Of a DNA stretch of 64,000 nucleotides, positions 39,013 to 50,499 are shown piece by piece. How positions within the stretch are numbered: the first letter of the stretch is position 1; each line of letters starts with the position of its first letter. This DNA is from Brevibacterium paucivorans (lineage in GTDB: Bacteria; Actinomycetota; Actinomycetes; Actinomycetales; Brevibacteriaceae), in contig NZ_JAFBCP010000001.1 of NCBI RefSeq assembly GCF_016907735.1, forward strand, positions 1,488,001 to 1,552,000, in the 5' to 3' direction. The notes beneath the pieces are model-generated. The model was not told where the DNA came from. It saw only the letters and a program-made list of their open reading frames with translations, and made no database searches. Made by a program: the position numbers and the translations under genes.

Positions 39013-40202
39013 CGGCTGACACTCACTCCCAAATGGCCGGAACCGTGTGGGCCGACCTCGTGGGCCAGGACGCGGCGATCGCAACCTTGGCACGAGCCGC
39101 CAGCGAACCGCAGGCCATGACGCACGCGTGGCTGCTCACTGGGCCGCCAGGATCGGGTCGGTCGAATGCGGCCAAAGCGTTCGCCGCTGCACTCCTGACC
39201 CCAGATCACGGCGCAACACTAAGCGCACAAGCCAAACGCGCGCTGGCGGGCACCCACGAATCCATGACGGTGATGTCCACGCAAAAGTCGGTCATCTCAA
39301 TCGACGAAGTCCGGGATATTGTGGGGCAAGCGCAAGCCTCGCCGGTAAACGCTGACTGGCGTGTGGTCATCATTGAAGACGCCGACCGCATGACAGAACG
39401 CACGTCGAACGTGCTACTCAAAGCAATCGAGGAACCCCCACCGGCTACCGTGTGGATCCTGTGCGCGCCCAGCCCCCAAGATGTTCTGACAACCATCCGC
39501 TCACGGTGCCGCAACGTGAACCTGCGTATCCCGCCGGTTAAAGCGATCGCACAGTTGCTCAGCACACGCAACGGCATCGACCCGGAAGTGGCGGCGTGGG
39601 CGGCATCGGCAGCCCAAAACCATATTGGGCGCGCCAAATACCTAGCGACCAACGCTCAAGCACGTGAGGTGCGGGAACAGATCCTGCGGATCCCACTCAA
39701 ACTCGACTCCCTGGGCGCTACCGTGCGCTTGGCTGGCGAAATCCTGGACCAAGCAGCAACACGCGCCAGCGACCGCACCAAGGACCGCAACGCCAAGGAA
39801 AAAGAAGAACTCCTGCACACGCTTGGAGTCGAACCGGGCAAGAACCCGCCGCCGGCAGTGCGCTCGCAAATCAAACGCCTAGAAGATGAACAGAAGCGAC
39901 GCGATTCGCGCGCCCGAAACGACGAACTCGACGCCATGTTCCTCGAACTGCTCGCGCTTTACCGCGACGTCCTCATGTGGGGGATGGGCGAAAAAGAGAA
40001 CCTCATCAACGTGGGAGATGAGCAACTGATCTCGAGAATTGCAGACTCGTCAGACCCAGTGACAACGCTCAAGCAGATTGAAGTTCTGCAACTAGCCCGC
40101 ACCCGCCTGCAAACAAACACGGCACCGCTCCTCATCGTGGAAGCCGCGTTCATCGGGCTGTCTCGTCCGTGGAGTCCCGCCGCGCAGGCTACCGGTCGCT
40201 AG
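39009..40202 (+). CDS. holB: DNA polymerase III delta' subunit
   Basis: This clamp-loader subunit has 397 residues. The N-terminal AAA+ fold shows AWLLTGPPGSGRSNAAKAF, in which the P-loop lysine is replaced by arginine. This fits delta', which does not hydrolyse ATP. Further marks are VVIIEDADRMTERTSNVLL and the SRC motif in TIRSRCRNV. The zinc-site cysteines of E. coli delta' are absent, as usual in actinobacteria. It is coupled to tmk by a 4-nt overlap and overlaps the convergent peptidase gene by 14 nt. Confidence 0.93.
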   Translation: MTADTHSQMAGTVWADLVGQDAAIATLARAASEPQAMTHAWLLTGPPGSGRSNAAKAFAAALLTPDHGATLSAQAKRALAGTHESMTVMSTQKSVISIDEVRDIVGQAQASPVNADWRVVIIEDADRMTERTSNVLLKAIEEPPPATVWILCAPSPQDVLTTIRSRCRNVNLRIPPVKAIAQLLSTRNGIDPEVAAWAASAAQNHIGRAKYLATNAQAREVREQILRIPLKLDSLGATVRLAGEILDQAATRASDRTKDRNAKEKEELLHTLGVEPGKNPPPAVRSQIKRLEDEQKRRDSRARNDELDAMFLELLALYRDVLMWGMGEKENLINVGDEQLISRIADSSDPVTTLKQIEVLQLARTRLQTNTAPLLIVEAAFIGLSRPWSPAAQATGR

Positions 40203-41331
40203 TCAGCAGGTCCACCACCAGTCCGGCAGTGAGGTCGATGCGCGGCAGAATCGAATCGATGCGCGCGTGCTCGTCCACCGCGTGCGATCCGCCACCCACA
40301 GTGCCCAAACCGTCCAGGGTGGGCGTGCCCAGCGCGGCCGTGAAGTTCCCGTCGGAACCGCCGCCCACCATGATGGGTTTGAGCTCGTCCTGCCCCAGCT
40401 CTTGGGCCACTTTGCGGGCTCGCGCAAACAGGTGCGCGGACACCTTGCGTTCCCACGGTGGGCGGTTGATCCCACCGTCGAGGTGGAGCTGTGCGCCGGG
40501 GATGACGGGGCGCAGCCTGCGTAGTGCCTTGTCTACGCGTTGTTGTTCGCGCGCCGAGGTGGCTCGTGAGTCAATCGACAAAGTCGCCTTTGCGGGCACC
40601 GTGTTGGTGGTGGTTCCGGATTGCATGAAAGAAGGGACCACCGAGGTGCCGGCTTCTGGGTTGTTGAGTCCGGCGATCTTGACGACCTGCGATGCGATTT
40701 CGGTGGTGGCGTTGATGCCTTTTTCTGGTTCAACACCCGCGTGGGCGGCGCGTCCAGTGACGTTGAGGTGGTAAATCGCCACACCCTTACGGGCCACCTT
40801 GACTTCACCGTTGGGCCCACCGGATTCAAAAACCAGTGATGCGCGCGCGTGAGCGGATTCGCGTTCGATGAGGTCCCGGGAGGTCAGGGAGCCCAGCTCT
40901 TCGTCACCGGTGATGAGAAGCGTGACGCCGTCCAGAGTGCCCAGCCGCTCTTTCACTTTTTTGAGCGCGTGCATTGCGATGAGCACGCCACCCTTCATGT
41001 CGTCGGTACCGGGCCCACGAATGATCCCGCCAGAGATGGTGAAGGGCATGTCGTCAATGGTGCCCATGGGCCACACGGTGTCGTGGTGACCAACGAGCAC
41101 GACGCGCCGGGGACCGTTGCCAAACCGCCACACCAGGTGAGGGAAGCCGTCGATGACTTCCATGTGCGCGGCTTCGCCCATCAGGCCCTCGCCTAGTGCA
41201 TCGAACAGGCGAGCAGAACGGTGAAGTGCGGCCTTGTCGTTTGAAGGGGACTCAGTTTCCACCGTTTGGTGGAACTGGTGAATAAAAAGCTCTAGATCAG
41301 CGGTCGTGGTTAAATTCGGGTGAGCAGACAT
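40189..41331 (-). CDS. M20-family metallopeptidase (carboxypeptidase G2-like)
   Basis: This 380-residue zinc hydrolase carries the two-metal ligand set in order: VGHHDTVW, GPGTDDMKGG, ITGDEELGS and a C-terminal GGGSHAVDE. The dimerisation lid domain spans about residues 180-290 (VARKGVAIYHLNVTGRAAHAG). Substrates of this group are N-acyl amino acids or peptides with C-terminal glutamate; none can be fixed here. It lacks a signal peptide, so it is cytoplasmic. Its 3' end overlaps holB by 14 nt in convergent orientation. Confidence 0.9.
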   Translation of the reverse strand: MSAHPNLTTTADLELFIHQFHQTVETESPSNDKAALHRSARLFDALGEGLMGEAAHMEVIDGFPHLVWRFGNGPRRVVLVGHHDTVWPMGTIDDMPFTISGGIIRGPGTDDMKGGVLIAMHALKKVKERLGTLDGVTLLITGDEELGSLTSRDLIERESAHARASLVFESGGPNGEVKVARKGVAIYHLNVTGRAAHAGVEPEKGINATTEIASQVVKIAGLNNPEAGTSVVPSFMQSGTTTNTVPAKATLSIDSRATSAREQQRVDKALRRLRPVIPGAQLHLDGGINRPPWERKVSAHLFARARKVAQELGQDELKPIMVGGGSDGNFTAALGTPTLDGLGTVGGGSHAVDEHARIDSILPRIDLTAGLVVDLLTSDR

Positions 41332-41443
41332 TAGTCATTACTGTACCGAATGTGACACATCCCTCTGCGAGCGAGGTACCAAGCGATCGCGACAGAGTAC
41401 ATTGGTTGTGAAACAGCCAGCCACAAGCAGGATCAGACTAGCC

Positions 41444-42064
41444 ATGAAATTTTTCTTGCTCTTTATCCTCATTGCGCTCATCATCGGTTCAGTGATTTAC
41501 ATTGTCACCACCATGAGAAAAGCCCGGCGCCGCGAGGAAACAGAGGAAACATACGGGGCGACTGAACGGACACCTCGGGACCCTTTTGCCACCGAGCAAG
41601 ACACAACCGGCGACCCCTTCAAAATCCGGGCCGGGGACATGCTCCAGTTTGGTGACGACAAGTATTTTGTGCGCGGTTCCATCCACTTCTCTGAGGGTGT
41701 GTACACGTGGCACGAGCACTTCTTTCAGGCGGATGCGAACGCTACGCGGCGGTGGCTGTCGGTCGAAGCCGACCCCGATCTTCAGATGGCACTGTGGCAG
41801 GATGCGCCTGGTTTGAGTGCTCAAGCGGGCGCCGCAGTGGTGACGTACAACGATAAGCAGTTCCGGTTGGACGAATCGGGGCAGGCGAATTTCACAACAG
41901 AAGGCACCACGGGTCTGCCACAATCCGGAGTTGCGCAGTATGCCGACTATGAGTCGGACGACGGGACACTCTTGAGCTTTGAAAAGTTTGGCAACGGGGA
42001 ATGGGAAGTGAGCATTGGCCGGCCGTTGCCACGCGGAAGCTTCACCATTTACCCGGGGTCCTGA
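41444..42064 (+). CDS. DUF4178 membrane-anchored protein
   Basis: From ATG 41444 the 206-residue protein opens with one transmembrane helix (FFLLFILIALIIGSVIYIV) and a charged linker. A soluble DUF4178-type domain follows, with AGDMLQFGDDKYFVRGSIHF and WHEHFFQADANATRRWLSVE. The longer frame from 41402 adds 14 residues that look unrelated. The next gene starts after a single base. It is the first gene of a tight five-gene set ending in a spermidine-synthase-like gene. Function is unknown. Confidence 0.82.
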   Translation: MKFFLLFILIALIIGSVIYIVTTMRKARRREETEETYGATERTPRDPFATEQDTTGDPFKIRAGDMLQFGDDKYFVRGSIHFSEGVYTWHEHFFQADANATRRWLSVEADPDLQMALWQDAPGLSAQAGAAVVTYNDKQFRLDESGQANFTTEGTTGLPQSGVAQYADYESDDGTLLSFEKFGNGEWEVSIGRPLPRGSFTIYPGS

Positions 42065-42065
42065 C

Positions 42066-42671
42066 ATGGCAGTGACGACTTTGGAGACGGGTATATACAC
42101 GGCCCCCGCCCATATTGACTTCGTTGACACCAGGGCCGACCAGCTGGTGTATTCGCTTGATGAACCCAGGATCACGCCCGTGCTGGCCCGCGACTTCACG
42201 TTTACTCACGTGGGGGTGCCGCTGGAGGTCGAACTCGCAGTGTTGGGATGTTCACACCAGGTCACAGTGCGCAACGAAGGACGGGAGTTGGTGCGCGAAA
42301 CCCTAGCGTGCATTTCGGACCGCGAGCCGTGGGTGCCGTCAACCAGTTCCCATGTGTTGGCCCGCGGTGGTCAGCTCACATTCGACTCCACTGTCGTGAA
42401 ACCGGCAGATTTCTTGAGTGAAGTCGGCCGCCTCGAAAGCCAACTTGCGGACTCTTACGCCCAGTGCAGCGTGAAGTTTCCGGGCCAGCCTGGCGCGGTT
42501 ACGGCTCTGACATGCTCTGCTAGTAGCAACGGGCTCGAGTGGCGCACATGGCACTGCTATCCGCAAAACGGCGAAGTGGTGGAAACCCGGTCGGTGCTGA
42601 GCGTCGATGCAGCGCTGAGCATCGATGAACAACACGTCCAGCGCGTGCCGGGAAGTGAGCACGTGCGATGA
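42066..42671 (+). CDS. DUF2617-family protein
   Basis: This 201-residue cytoplasmic protein resembles the DUF2617 family: VDTRADQLVYSLDEP, LEVELAVLGCSHQV and WRTWHCYPQNGEVVET are the most ordered parts. No catalytic motif is obvious. The start follows the DUF4178 stop by one base, and its stop overlaps the DUF4247 start by 4 nt. In Streptomyces the same families occur together, which supports a shared but undefined role. Confidence 0.8.
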   Translation: MAVTTLETGIYTAPAHIDFVDTRADQLVYSLDEPRITPVLARDFTFTHVGVPLEVELAVLGCSHQVTVRNEGRELVRETLACISDREPWVPSTSSHVLARGGQLTFDSTVVKPADFLSEVGRLESQLADSYAQCSVKFPGQPGAVTALTCSASSNGLEWRTWHCYPQNGEVVETRSVLSVDAALSIDEQHVQRVPGSEHVR

Positions 42672-42991
42672 ACATGTACTCGTTGATGCCGTACTACCTC
42701 AGCGAGCAAGAAAAGAGAGGCATCTGGATCGCGATCCGCGTGATCATAGTGAGCTCCATTGCAGCCGTATGGATCCTTGCTACGACGGGGACTGGCTCGA
42801 GTCAGTGTGGCGACTACACGTTGAAAAACGGAAGCTACATCTACACCAAAGACCGAGGCGAATACGACCGAGAAGGCACCAGCTACTTTTACGTCGGGTG
42901 TAAGAAGTCGCGTGGCGGGTGGTTCTTTGGGGTCCCAGGTTCCGGCTCCGGTTCCGGGTACCGAGGTGGCGGCCCGGGGACCGGTAAATAA
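42668..42991 (+). CDS. DUF4247-family small secreted or membrane protein
   Basis: The 107-residue protein has one hydrophobic segment (about residues 21-40), then a short domain with two cysteines, C47 and C77, in SQCGDYTL and YVGCKKS, and a Ser/Gly-rich end. The cysteines may form a disulfide outside the membrane. It is coupled to DUF2617 by ATGA overlap. Function is unknown. Confidence 0.78.
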   Translation: MNMYSLMPYYLSEQEKRGIWIAIRVIIVSSIAAVWILATTGTGSSQCGDYTLKNGSYIYTKDRGEYDREGTSYFYVGCKKSRGGWFFGVPGSGSGSGYRGGGPGTGK

Positions 42992-43032
42992 CGGTGAGGG
43001 TATAGGAACGAGAGAATAGAGAACGGGGAGCT

Positions 43033-43458
43033 ATGTGGATTGATGTGCTTCGCGACAGCGCGAGCGTGGCCATGTATTCGGTGATTGGGTTGCTGTTGAT
43101 GATGGCGGGATTCTTCATCGTTGACCTGCTGACACCGGGGAATCTGAAGAAACTGCTGTGGGAAGAACGCTCAAAGAACGCCGCGCTGTTTGTGGGGTCA
43201 AAAGCGCTGGGTGTATCCATCATTGTGTGTGCAGCGATCTACGCAAGCGCTCACGACCTACTTGCAGGACTGGTTTCAACACTGGTGTACGGGGTCATGG
43301 GCATCATTGTGATGGCCGTGAGCTTCCTGCTGATCGACCTGTTTACGCCGGGCAAACTGGGCGACTTGGTACACGACCCTGAACTTCACCCTGCCACGTG
43401 GGTGTCAGCGGCAACCCACCTCGGGGTGGCGCTCATCATTAGCGTGGCGCTTTTGTGA
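43033..43458 (+). CDS. DUF350-family membrane protein
   Basis: This is a 141-residue, four-helix membrane protein made of two similar halves, each ending in a helix followed by VDLLTPGNLKKL or IDLFTPGKLGDL. That duplicated (I/V)DL(L/F)TPG motif is the family's mark. Homologues include E. coli YjfL, encoded with polyamine- or glutathionylspermidine-type enzymes. ATG 43033 is preceded by GGGGAG. The stop overlaps the aminopropyltransferase start. Confidence 0.88.
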   Translation: MWIDVLRDSASVAMYSVIGLLLMMAGFFIVDLLTPGNLKKLLWEERSKNAALFVGSKALGVSIIVCAAIYASAHDLLAGLVSTLVYGVMGIIVMAVSFLLIDLFTPGKLGDLVHDPELHPATWVSAATHLGVALIISVALL

Positions 43459-45047
43459 CTACTGAGCGGACGCAGTCTCCCGAACCCACATTCCCGTCCA
43501 CTCCCGTGAAGCCGGGTTGGGCGCGGTTCACGATCCTGTTTGCGGTGTTCCTGTGCGCCGCCTGCGGCATGGTGTACGAGCTTGCGCTCATCGCGCTGGG
43601 TTCGTACCTGCTGGGCAACACGATTGTGCAGGCGTCCATTGTCCTGTCCGTGATGGTGTTTGCCATGGGCGTGGGCTCGGTTGCCACCAAACGCTTGGTC
43701 CGGTGGGCGGCAGTGTCGTTCGCTCTTATCGAGGTGCTGCTCAGCGTCATTGGTGGGCTGAGCGTGCTCCTGCTGTACCTGGCATTCGCCTACATGGACC
43801 TGTACATGGTGGCGCTGGTGGTGTGTGCGTTCACCATTGGTGCGTTGATTGGTGCAGAAATCCCGTTGCTCATGGAGCTGGTCCAGTCCATTCGCAAGCA
43901 ACGCGCCTCGAGTGCCGTGGCGGATCTGTTCGCCGCGGATTACGTGGGTGGCCTGTTGGGTGGGCTGGCGTTCCCGTTCCTGCTTTTGCCACTGCTGGGG
44001 TTGGTGCGGGGCACCATTGTGACTGGTGCGATTAACGCGCTCACAGGTGTGGTGATTGTCCTGTGGCTGTTCCGTCGTAGCCTGGCGCGACGTGCCACGG
44101 TCGCGGTCTCAACCTGTCTGGTGGTGGCGCTGGGTTTCCTAGCGGTCGCGTGGGCGTTGGCCGACACGATCGAGGTGTCAGCGCGTCAGAAACTCTACCG
44201 GGACCCGATTGTGGCGGCGGAGCGCAGCGACTACCAAGAGATCGTGCTGACAAGGGACCCGCGCACATCTGACACCCGCCTGTTTCTCAACGGTGATTTG
44301 CAGTTCGCATCCCTGGACGAGCACCGGTACCACGAATCTTTGGTGCACCCGGTGATGAACGGGAAGCACGCAAAGGTGCTCATCTTGGGTGGTGGCGATG
44401 GGCTGGCTGCCCGAGAAGTGCTTAAGTATCCGGACGTGGATGCGGTGACGTTGGTTGATCTGGACCCTGCGGTCACCGGTTTAGCTAAGAGCGACGATCG
44501 TCTGCGTAAGTTCAATCAAGACGCGCTCAACGATCCGCGCGTGAAGGTGATCAACGCGGACGCGTTTTCGTGGGTACGCACCGGCCCGCCGCGTGAGTTT
44601 GACGCGGTGATCGTTGACCTGCCTGACCCGGACGACGTGCCCACCGCCAAGCTGTACACGATCGAGTTTTACGACTTGGTTTCGCATGTGATGGCACCTG
44701 GCGCTCGGATGGTGGTGCAGGCGGGGTCCCCGTATTTCGCACCTGAAGCATACTGGGGGATAGGGGAGTCTGTTGCCCAGGCCGGGTTCACCACGACGCC
44801 TTACCATGTGGACGTGCCCAGTTTTGGGGACTGGGGGTATTTCTTGGCGGGCAAGGGTGCCACCCCGGAGGTGAAGGTCAGTGACGCGGTTGCCCCGCAG
44901 GTTTCTTTTATGACGCCCGAGGTGGCCCGTGCTTCCGTTGTCTTCCCACCTGACCGTGATCGTGGGTCGGTGAAGAACGTGGAGGCGTCCACTCTTCTTC
45001 GCCCTAAGGTGCTAGATGCGGAGCGCCGAGGCTGGGTGGGGTACTGA
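43455..45047 (+). CDS. Polyamine aminopropyltransferase-like membrane protein
   Basis: The N-terminal half (residues 15-235) has about seven transmembrane segments. The C-terminal half is a spermidine-synthase fold with VLILGGGDGLAAREVLKY, VTLVDLDPAV and DAVIVDLPDPDDVPTAKLY. The catalytic aspartate region is retained. Membrane-fused SpeE-like proteins are frequent beside DUF350 and DUF4178. Whether it makes a soluble polyamine or modifies a membrane target is unknown. The GTG start overlaps the DUF350 stop. Confidence 0.87.
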   Translation: MTTERTQSPEPTFPSTPVKPGWARFTILFAVFLCAACGMVYELALIALGSYLLGNTIVQASIVLSVMVFAMGVGSVATKRLVRWAAVSFALIEVLLSVIGGLSVLLLYLAFAYMDLYMVALVVCAFTIGALIGAEIPLLMELVQSIRKQRASSAVADLFAADYVGGLLGGLAFPFLLLPLLGLVRGTIVTGAINALTGVVIVLWLFRRSLARRATVAVSTCLVVALGFLAVAWALADTIEVSARQKLYRDPIVAAERSDYQEIVLTRDPRTSDTRLFLNGDLQFASLDEHRYHESLVHPVMNGKHAKVLILGGGDGLAAREVLKYPDVDAVTLVDLDPAVTGLAKSDDRLRKFNQDALNDPRVKVINADAFSWVRTGPPREFDAVIVDLPDPDDVPTAKLYTIEFYDLVSHVMAPGARMVVQAGSPYFAPEAYWGIGESVAQAGFTTTPYHVDVPSFGDWGYFLAGKGATPEVKVSDAVAPQVSFMTPEVARASVVFPPDRDRGSVKNVEASTLLRPKVLDAERRGWVGY

Positions 45048-45089
45048 AGTTTGACGAGCTGAAGCCACCCCACTAGAATCTGTCTGGTT

Positions 45090-45162
45090 GCCTCCTTAGC
45101 TCAGTCGGCAGAGCGTTTCACTCGTAATGAAAAGGTCGTCGGTTCGATTCCGACAGGGGGCT
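45090..45162 (+). tRNA. tRNA-Thr (anticodon CGT)
   Basis: The 73-nt sequence folds as a cloverleaf. The acceptor stem GCCTCCT pairs with AGGGGGC (one G-T pair). The anticodon arm TTTCA-CTCGTAA-TGAAA has CGT at the anticodon positions, and the T arm is GTCGG-TTCGATT-CCGAC. CCA is not encoded. The anticodon reads ACG codons, hence threonine. Confidence 0.95.
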
Positions 45163-45241
45163 CTCTTTGACTCCTCACAGCGTGATCGTCACCACTCGGC
45201 TAAGCTGGGCATAATCCGGTTGTTCGACTTCGAGGTGGATC

Positions 45242-46159
45242 ATGAAACTGTCGCGTGACAGCGTCGTTGTGGGTATTGATGACTCGGATTCCGCACGTGA
45301 AGCGGCCCATTTTGCCCTAGCTCACTTCGCAGACGCACGCGAAATCGTGCTGGTGGCCGTGATCCCAGACGGAACGCGCCCCGTGTTGCCCGCACCTAGT
45401 GACGTAACCACCCCGTATACCGGCTCCCTGCCTGCAGTTCAGCCAGCAACACCCAGCGAAGAAGATCGCCAAAAATGCCAAGCCATGCTGGACGATCTAC
45501 GCGCTCAACTCGAAGCCACACGCGAAGACTCCGAAACCACCTCGGCGCCCATCAAAACCCGCGTCCTCGCAGGCGACCCTGCAGAACAACTCGCCACGCT
45601 GGGTGACGACGCAGGCCTCCTGGTGATCGGCCACCACGGTGCGGACCAGGAATTCGCCGGCCGAATCGGACGCACCAGCCGTGGACTCCCCGGCCACTCG
45701 CTGTGCCCCGTGCTCATCTACCGGCCAGGCGACACCGGCGACTCGGTCGTCGTGGGCATGGACACCTCCGAATACTCCAGCGTGGCCGCCCTGGACGCCG
45801 CCGACTTCGCCGTCAACGCCGGCCTGCCCCTGCGCGTGGTCGTGGGCGTCGACCCTCTGGGCGACAGCGAACGCACCCACGCGCAAACGGAGTTCGACCT
45901 CACCTGGTTGCGCTCGGAAGTGCCCGGTCTGGACGTGTCCGTTGAGTACGCGCAGGGTCCCGCCGCCGAGGTGCTCATCGCCGCATCCTCAAACGCCCGC
46001 CTCCTCGTCATGGGTAAGCGCGGCCTGGGTCTCTTCGCCGGAATGGCAGTTCAACTGGGTCGCACAGCCAGCCAAGTGATCGACGCCGTCAACACCTCAC
46101 TCATGCTGGTGTCGTTCCGCGACGACCCGCGCCTAGCCAACCGCCGGATCGTCGACTAA
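45242..46159 (+). CDS. Tandem-domain universal stress protein
   Basis: Two UspA domains lie in one 305-residue chain, each starting with a V-V-V-G-x-D strand (SVVVGIDDSD and SVVVGMDTSE). The second has the full ATP-binding motif VMGKRGLGLFAGMAVQLGRTA. The first is degenerate (VIGHHGADQEFAGRIGRTS). Such proteins respond to hypoxia or starvation in actinobacteria. It is monocistronic, 79 nt after the tRNA. Confidence 0.9.
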   Translation: MKLSRDSVVVGIDDSDSAREAAHFALAHFADAREIVLVAVIPDGTRPVLPAPSDVTTPYTGSLPAVQPATPSEEDRQKCQAMLDDLRAQLEATREDSETTSAPIKTRVLAGDPAEQLATLGDDAGLLVIGHHGADQEFAGRIGRTSRGLPGHSLCPVLIYRPGDTGDSVVVGMDTSEYSSVAALDAADFAVNAGLPLRVVVGVDPLGDSERTHAQTEFDLTWLRSEVPGLDVSVEYAQGPAAEVLIAASSNARLLVMGKRGLGLFAGMAVQLGRTASQVIDAVNTSLMLVSFRDDPRLANRRIVD

Positions 46160-46203
46160 AGGCACGCCACACCTCGGGGATGCCACCTCAACCAGCCAGC
46201 CAC

Positions 46204-46809
46204 TCACGCATCCGGGTCGATCTCAAGCGACGCCAACGCCGCCCGGCGCAACTGTTGCCGAATCACTTCCTCCGGCTTGCGGCGCACCACATACGGCGTG
46301 GAGTTGAGCATCCCAAAAATCGCGTGGACCCGCACAGTGGCTTCATCACGAGTCAGATCAGACATCGCGGTCACCACGCTCACCCACCGATCGACATATG
46401 CCCGCTGCAACGCACGCACGCGGTTCTGCCCATCAACAGGCAGGCTTCCCAGGTCGCGATCGTGAATCCGAATCAGCTCAGACTCCGTAACCGCGAACGT
46501 CAAGTGGAAATCGATCAGCTTAATCAAGATGTCTTTGGACGAGGGAGCCTTCCAATTCTCAACAATGTGCCCGCCACCTGCTTTGAGGTAGTTGGAGATC
46601 CCCACCAGCAGTTCTGACAGTATTGCTTCCTTTGACGGGAAGTGCCGGTACACCGCAGGACCCGACACTCCTGCGCCGTGTCCAATGTCGTCAATGCTCA
46701 CCGCCAAGAAGCCGTGACGGGCGAACAGCACCTTCGCCGATTCCATGATCGCTTCGCGTCGCTGCGCCTTTGCAAGCTGGCGGGAAATTCCCTTGTCTGA
46801 CGTGACCAT
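46204..46809 (-). CDS. TetR-family regulator, divergent to the acyl-CoA carboxylase operon
   Basis: This 201-residue repressor has an N-terminal TetR helix-turn-helix (AKVLFARHGFLAVSIDDIGHGAGVSGPAVYRHF, seen at about residues 25-57) and a helical ligand domain. It is transcribed away from the carboxylase genes, with a perfect 9-bp inverted repeat in the shared promoter region. M. tuberculosis has a TetR regulator (Rv2506) in the same relation to its accD1-accA1 operon. The ligand is probably a CoA ester of the pathway. Confidence 0.9.
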   Translation of the reverse strand: MVTSDKGISRQLAKAQRREAIMESAKVLFARHGFLAVSIDDIGHGAGVSGPAVYRHFPSKEAILSELLVGISNYLKAGGGHIVENWKAPSSKDILIKLIDFHLTFAVTESELIRIHDRDLGSLPVDGQNRVRALQRAYVDRWVSVVTAMSDLTRDEATVRVHAIFGMLNSTPYVVRRKPEEVIRQQLRRAALASLEIDPDA

Positions 46810-46835
46810 GCGAGCTAGTATAGCTTTCAGTTAGT

Positions 46836-46854
46836 GATCATTCACTGAATGATC
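46836..46854. promoter_or_regulatory. Probable TetR operator
   Basis: GATCATTCA-C-TGAATGATC is a perfect 9-bp inverted repeat about one base apart. It sits between the divergent TetR gene and accD1-like gene, 27 nt from the regulator start, which is ideal for autoregulation and operon control. Confidence 0.8.
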
Positions 46855-46907
46855 GTATGGTGAACGTTGCTGGCCCCGGTGCCGGCACAAGAACACAGGA
46901 GTTCACA

Positions 46908-48521
46908 ATGCGCGCCATTGGTACACCTCCGGACCCCAGCACAGCGGAAGAATTCGCGCACGCGCACAGCCAGCTCATCGACGAACTGCGCGCTCGCACT
47001 GCCCAGACCGCGCTGGGTGGTTCGGAACGGTCCAGGCAAAAACATCTGGATCGCGGCAAACTTCTCCCACGTGACCGCGTGGAACGTCTGCTGGACCCCG
47101 GTAGCCCTTTCCTCGAGTTCTCCGCGCTGGCAGCCAATGGCATGTACAACGACGACTCGCCAGGTGCGGGAATCATCACCGGAATGGGGCTAGTCAACGG
47201 GCGTATCTGCGTGATCGTGGCCAACGACGCCACGGTCAAAGGTGGAACGTACTACCCCATGACCGTCAAGAAGCACCTGCGCGCACAAGAAATCGCACGC
47301 GAAAACAAACTCCCATGCATCTACCTCGTGGACTCCGGGGGAGCGAACCTACCCAACCAAGACGACGTGTTCCCCGACCGTGAACACTTTGGTCGCATCT
47401 TCTACAACCAGGCCACCATGTCGGCGGCCGGAATCCCTCAGCTCGCCGCGGTCATGGGGTCGTGTACCGCCGGTGGTGCATATGTGCCCGCCATGGCAGA
47501 CGAATCCATCATCGTCAACGAACAAGGAACCATCTTTTTAGGCGGCCCACCCCTGGTGAAAGCCGCCACCGGTGAAGTCGTCACAGCAGAAGAACTCGGC
47601 GGGGGAGCGCTCCACGCACGCACCTCGGGCGTTGCCGACCATCTGGCCGCCAACGACGACCACGCGCTCGAAATCATGCGCGACATCGTGGCCACCCTGC
47701 CCGCAGCACCTGCCCCCGCATGGGAACGGGCTGAACCACAAGAACCCAAATACACCTCGGACGAACTCACCCACGTGGTACCCGCGGACCTCAAAACCCC
47801 GTACGACGTCCGCCAGGTCATCGCACGCATCGTTGACGGATCTGAGTTCCACGAGTTTAAAGCCGAATACGGCAACACGCTCATCACCGGGTTCGCCCGC
47901 ATCGACGGCCACCCGGTAGGCATCATCGCAAACAACGGTGTGCTGTTCGGCGAATCTGCACAGAAGGGCGCACACTTCATCGAACTGTGCGACCAACGTG
48001 ACACCCCACTGGTGTTCCTCCAGAACATCACCGGATTCATGGTGGGACGCGACTACGAAGCCGGCGGAATTGCTAAACACGGCGCCAAAATGGTCAACGC
48101 TGTGGCCACCGCGCGCGTACCTAAGTTCACCGTCATCATCGGCGGGTCCTACGGCGCCGGAAACTACTCCATGTGTGGTCGCGCCTACTCGCCTCGGTTC
48201 CTGTGGATGTGGCCCAACACGCGCATCTCGGTCATGGGTGGTGAACAGGCCGCCAGTGTTCTGGCAACCGTCAAACGCGACCAGATGGAAGCCCGTGGCG
48301 AAGACTGGCCAGTCGAAGAAGAAAACGCGTTCAAGGCCCCCGTACTCCAACAGTACGAAGACCAAGGAAACCCCTACTACTCAACCGCTCGCCTGTGGGA
48401 TGACGGGATCATCGAACCGTCGCAGACCCGTCAAGTGCTAGCGCTGGCACTCGAGGCTGCGCGCTACGCCCCACTTGAGCGTCCGCTTAACTCTGCTGGC
48501 TACGGCGTTTTCAGGATGTGA
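46908..48521 (+). CDS. accD1: Acyl-CoA carboxylase beta subunit (methylcrotonyl-CoA type)
   Basis: This is the carboxyltransferase subunit of 537 residues. The two crotonase-like halves show [17 protein letters not shown] and [13 protein letters not shown] in the N domain, and [15 protein letters not shown] and [16 protein letters not shown] in the C domain. These are typical of 3-methylcrotonyl-CoA carboxylase rather than propionyl-CoA carboxylase. I take ATG 46908 (CAGGAG 7 nt upstream) and not the longer GTG frame from 46857. It starts a leucine-catabolism operon. Confidence 0.93.
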   Translation: MRAIGTPPDPSTAEEFAHAHSQLIDELRARTAQTALGGSERSRQKHLDRGKLLPRDRVERLLDPGSPFLEFSALAANGMYNDDSPGAGIITGMGLVNGRICVIVANDATVKGGTYYPMTVKKHLRAQEIARENKLPCIYLVDSGGANLPNQDDVFPDREHFGRIFYNQATMSAAGIPQLAAVMGSCTAGGAYVPAMADESIIVNEQGTIFLGGPPLVKAATGEVVTAEELGGGALHARTSGVADHLAANDDHALEIMRDIVATLPAAPAPAWERAEPQEPKYTSDELTHVVPADLKTPYDVRQVIARIVDGSEFHEFKAEYGNTLITGFARIDGHPVGIIANNGVLFGESAQKGAHFIELCDQRDTPLVFLQNITGFMVGRDYEAGGIAKHGAKMVNAVATARVPKFTVIIGGSYGAGNYSMCGRAYSPRFLWMWPNTRISVMGGEQAASVLATVKRDQMEARGEDWPVEEENAFKAPVLQQYEDQGNPYYSTARLWDDGIIEPSQTRQVLALALEAARYAPLERPLNSAGYGVFRM

Positions 48522-48528
48522 CATCGAC

Positions 48529-50495
<1,967 letters not shown>

Positions 50496-50499
<4 letters not shown>

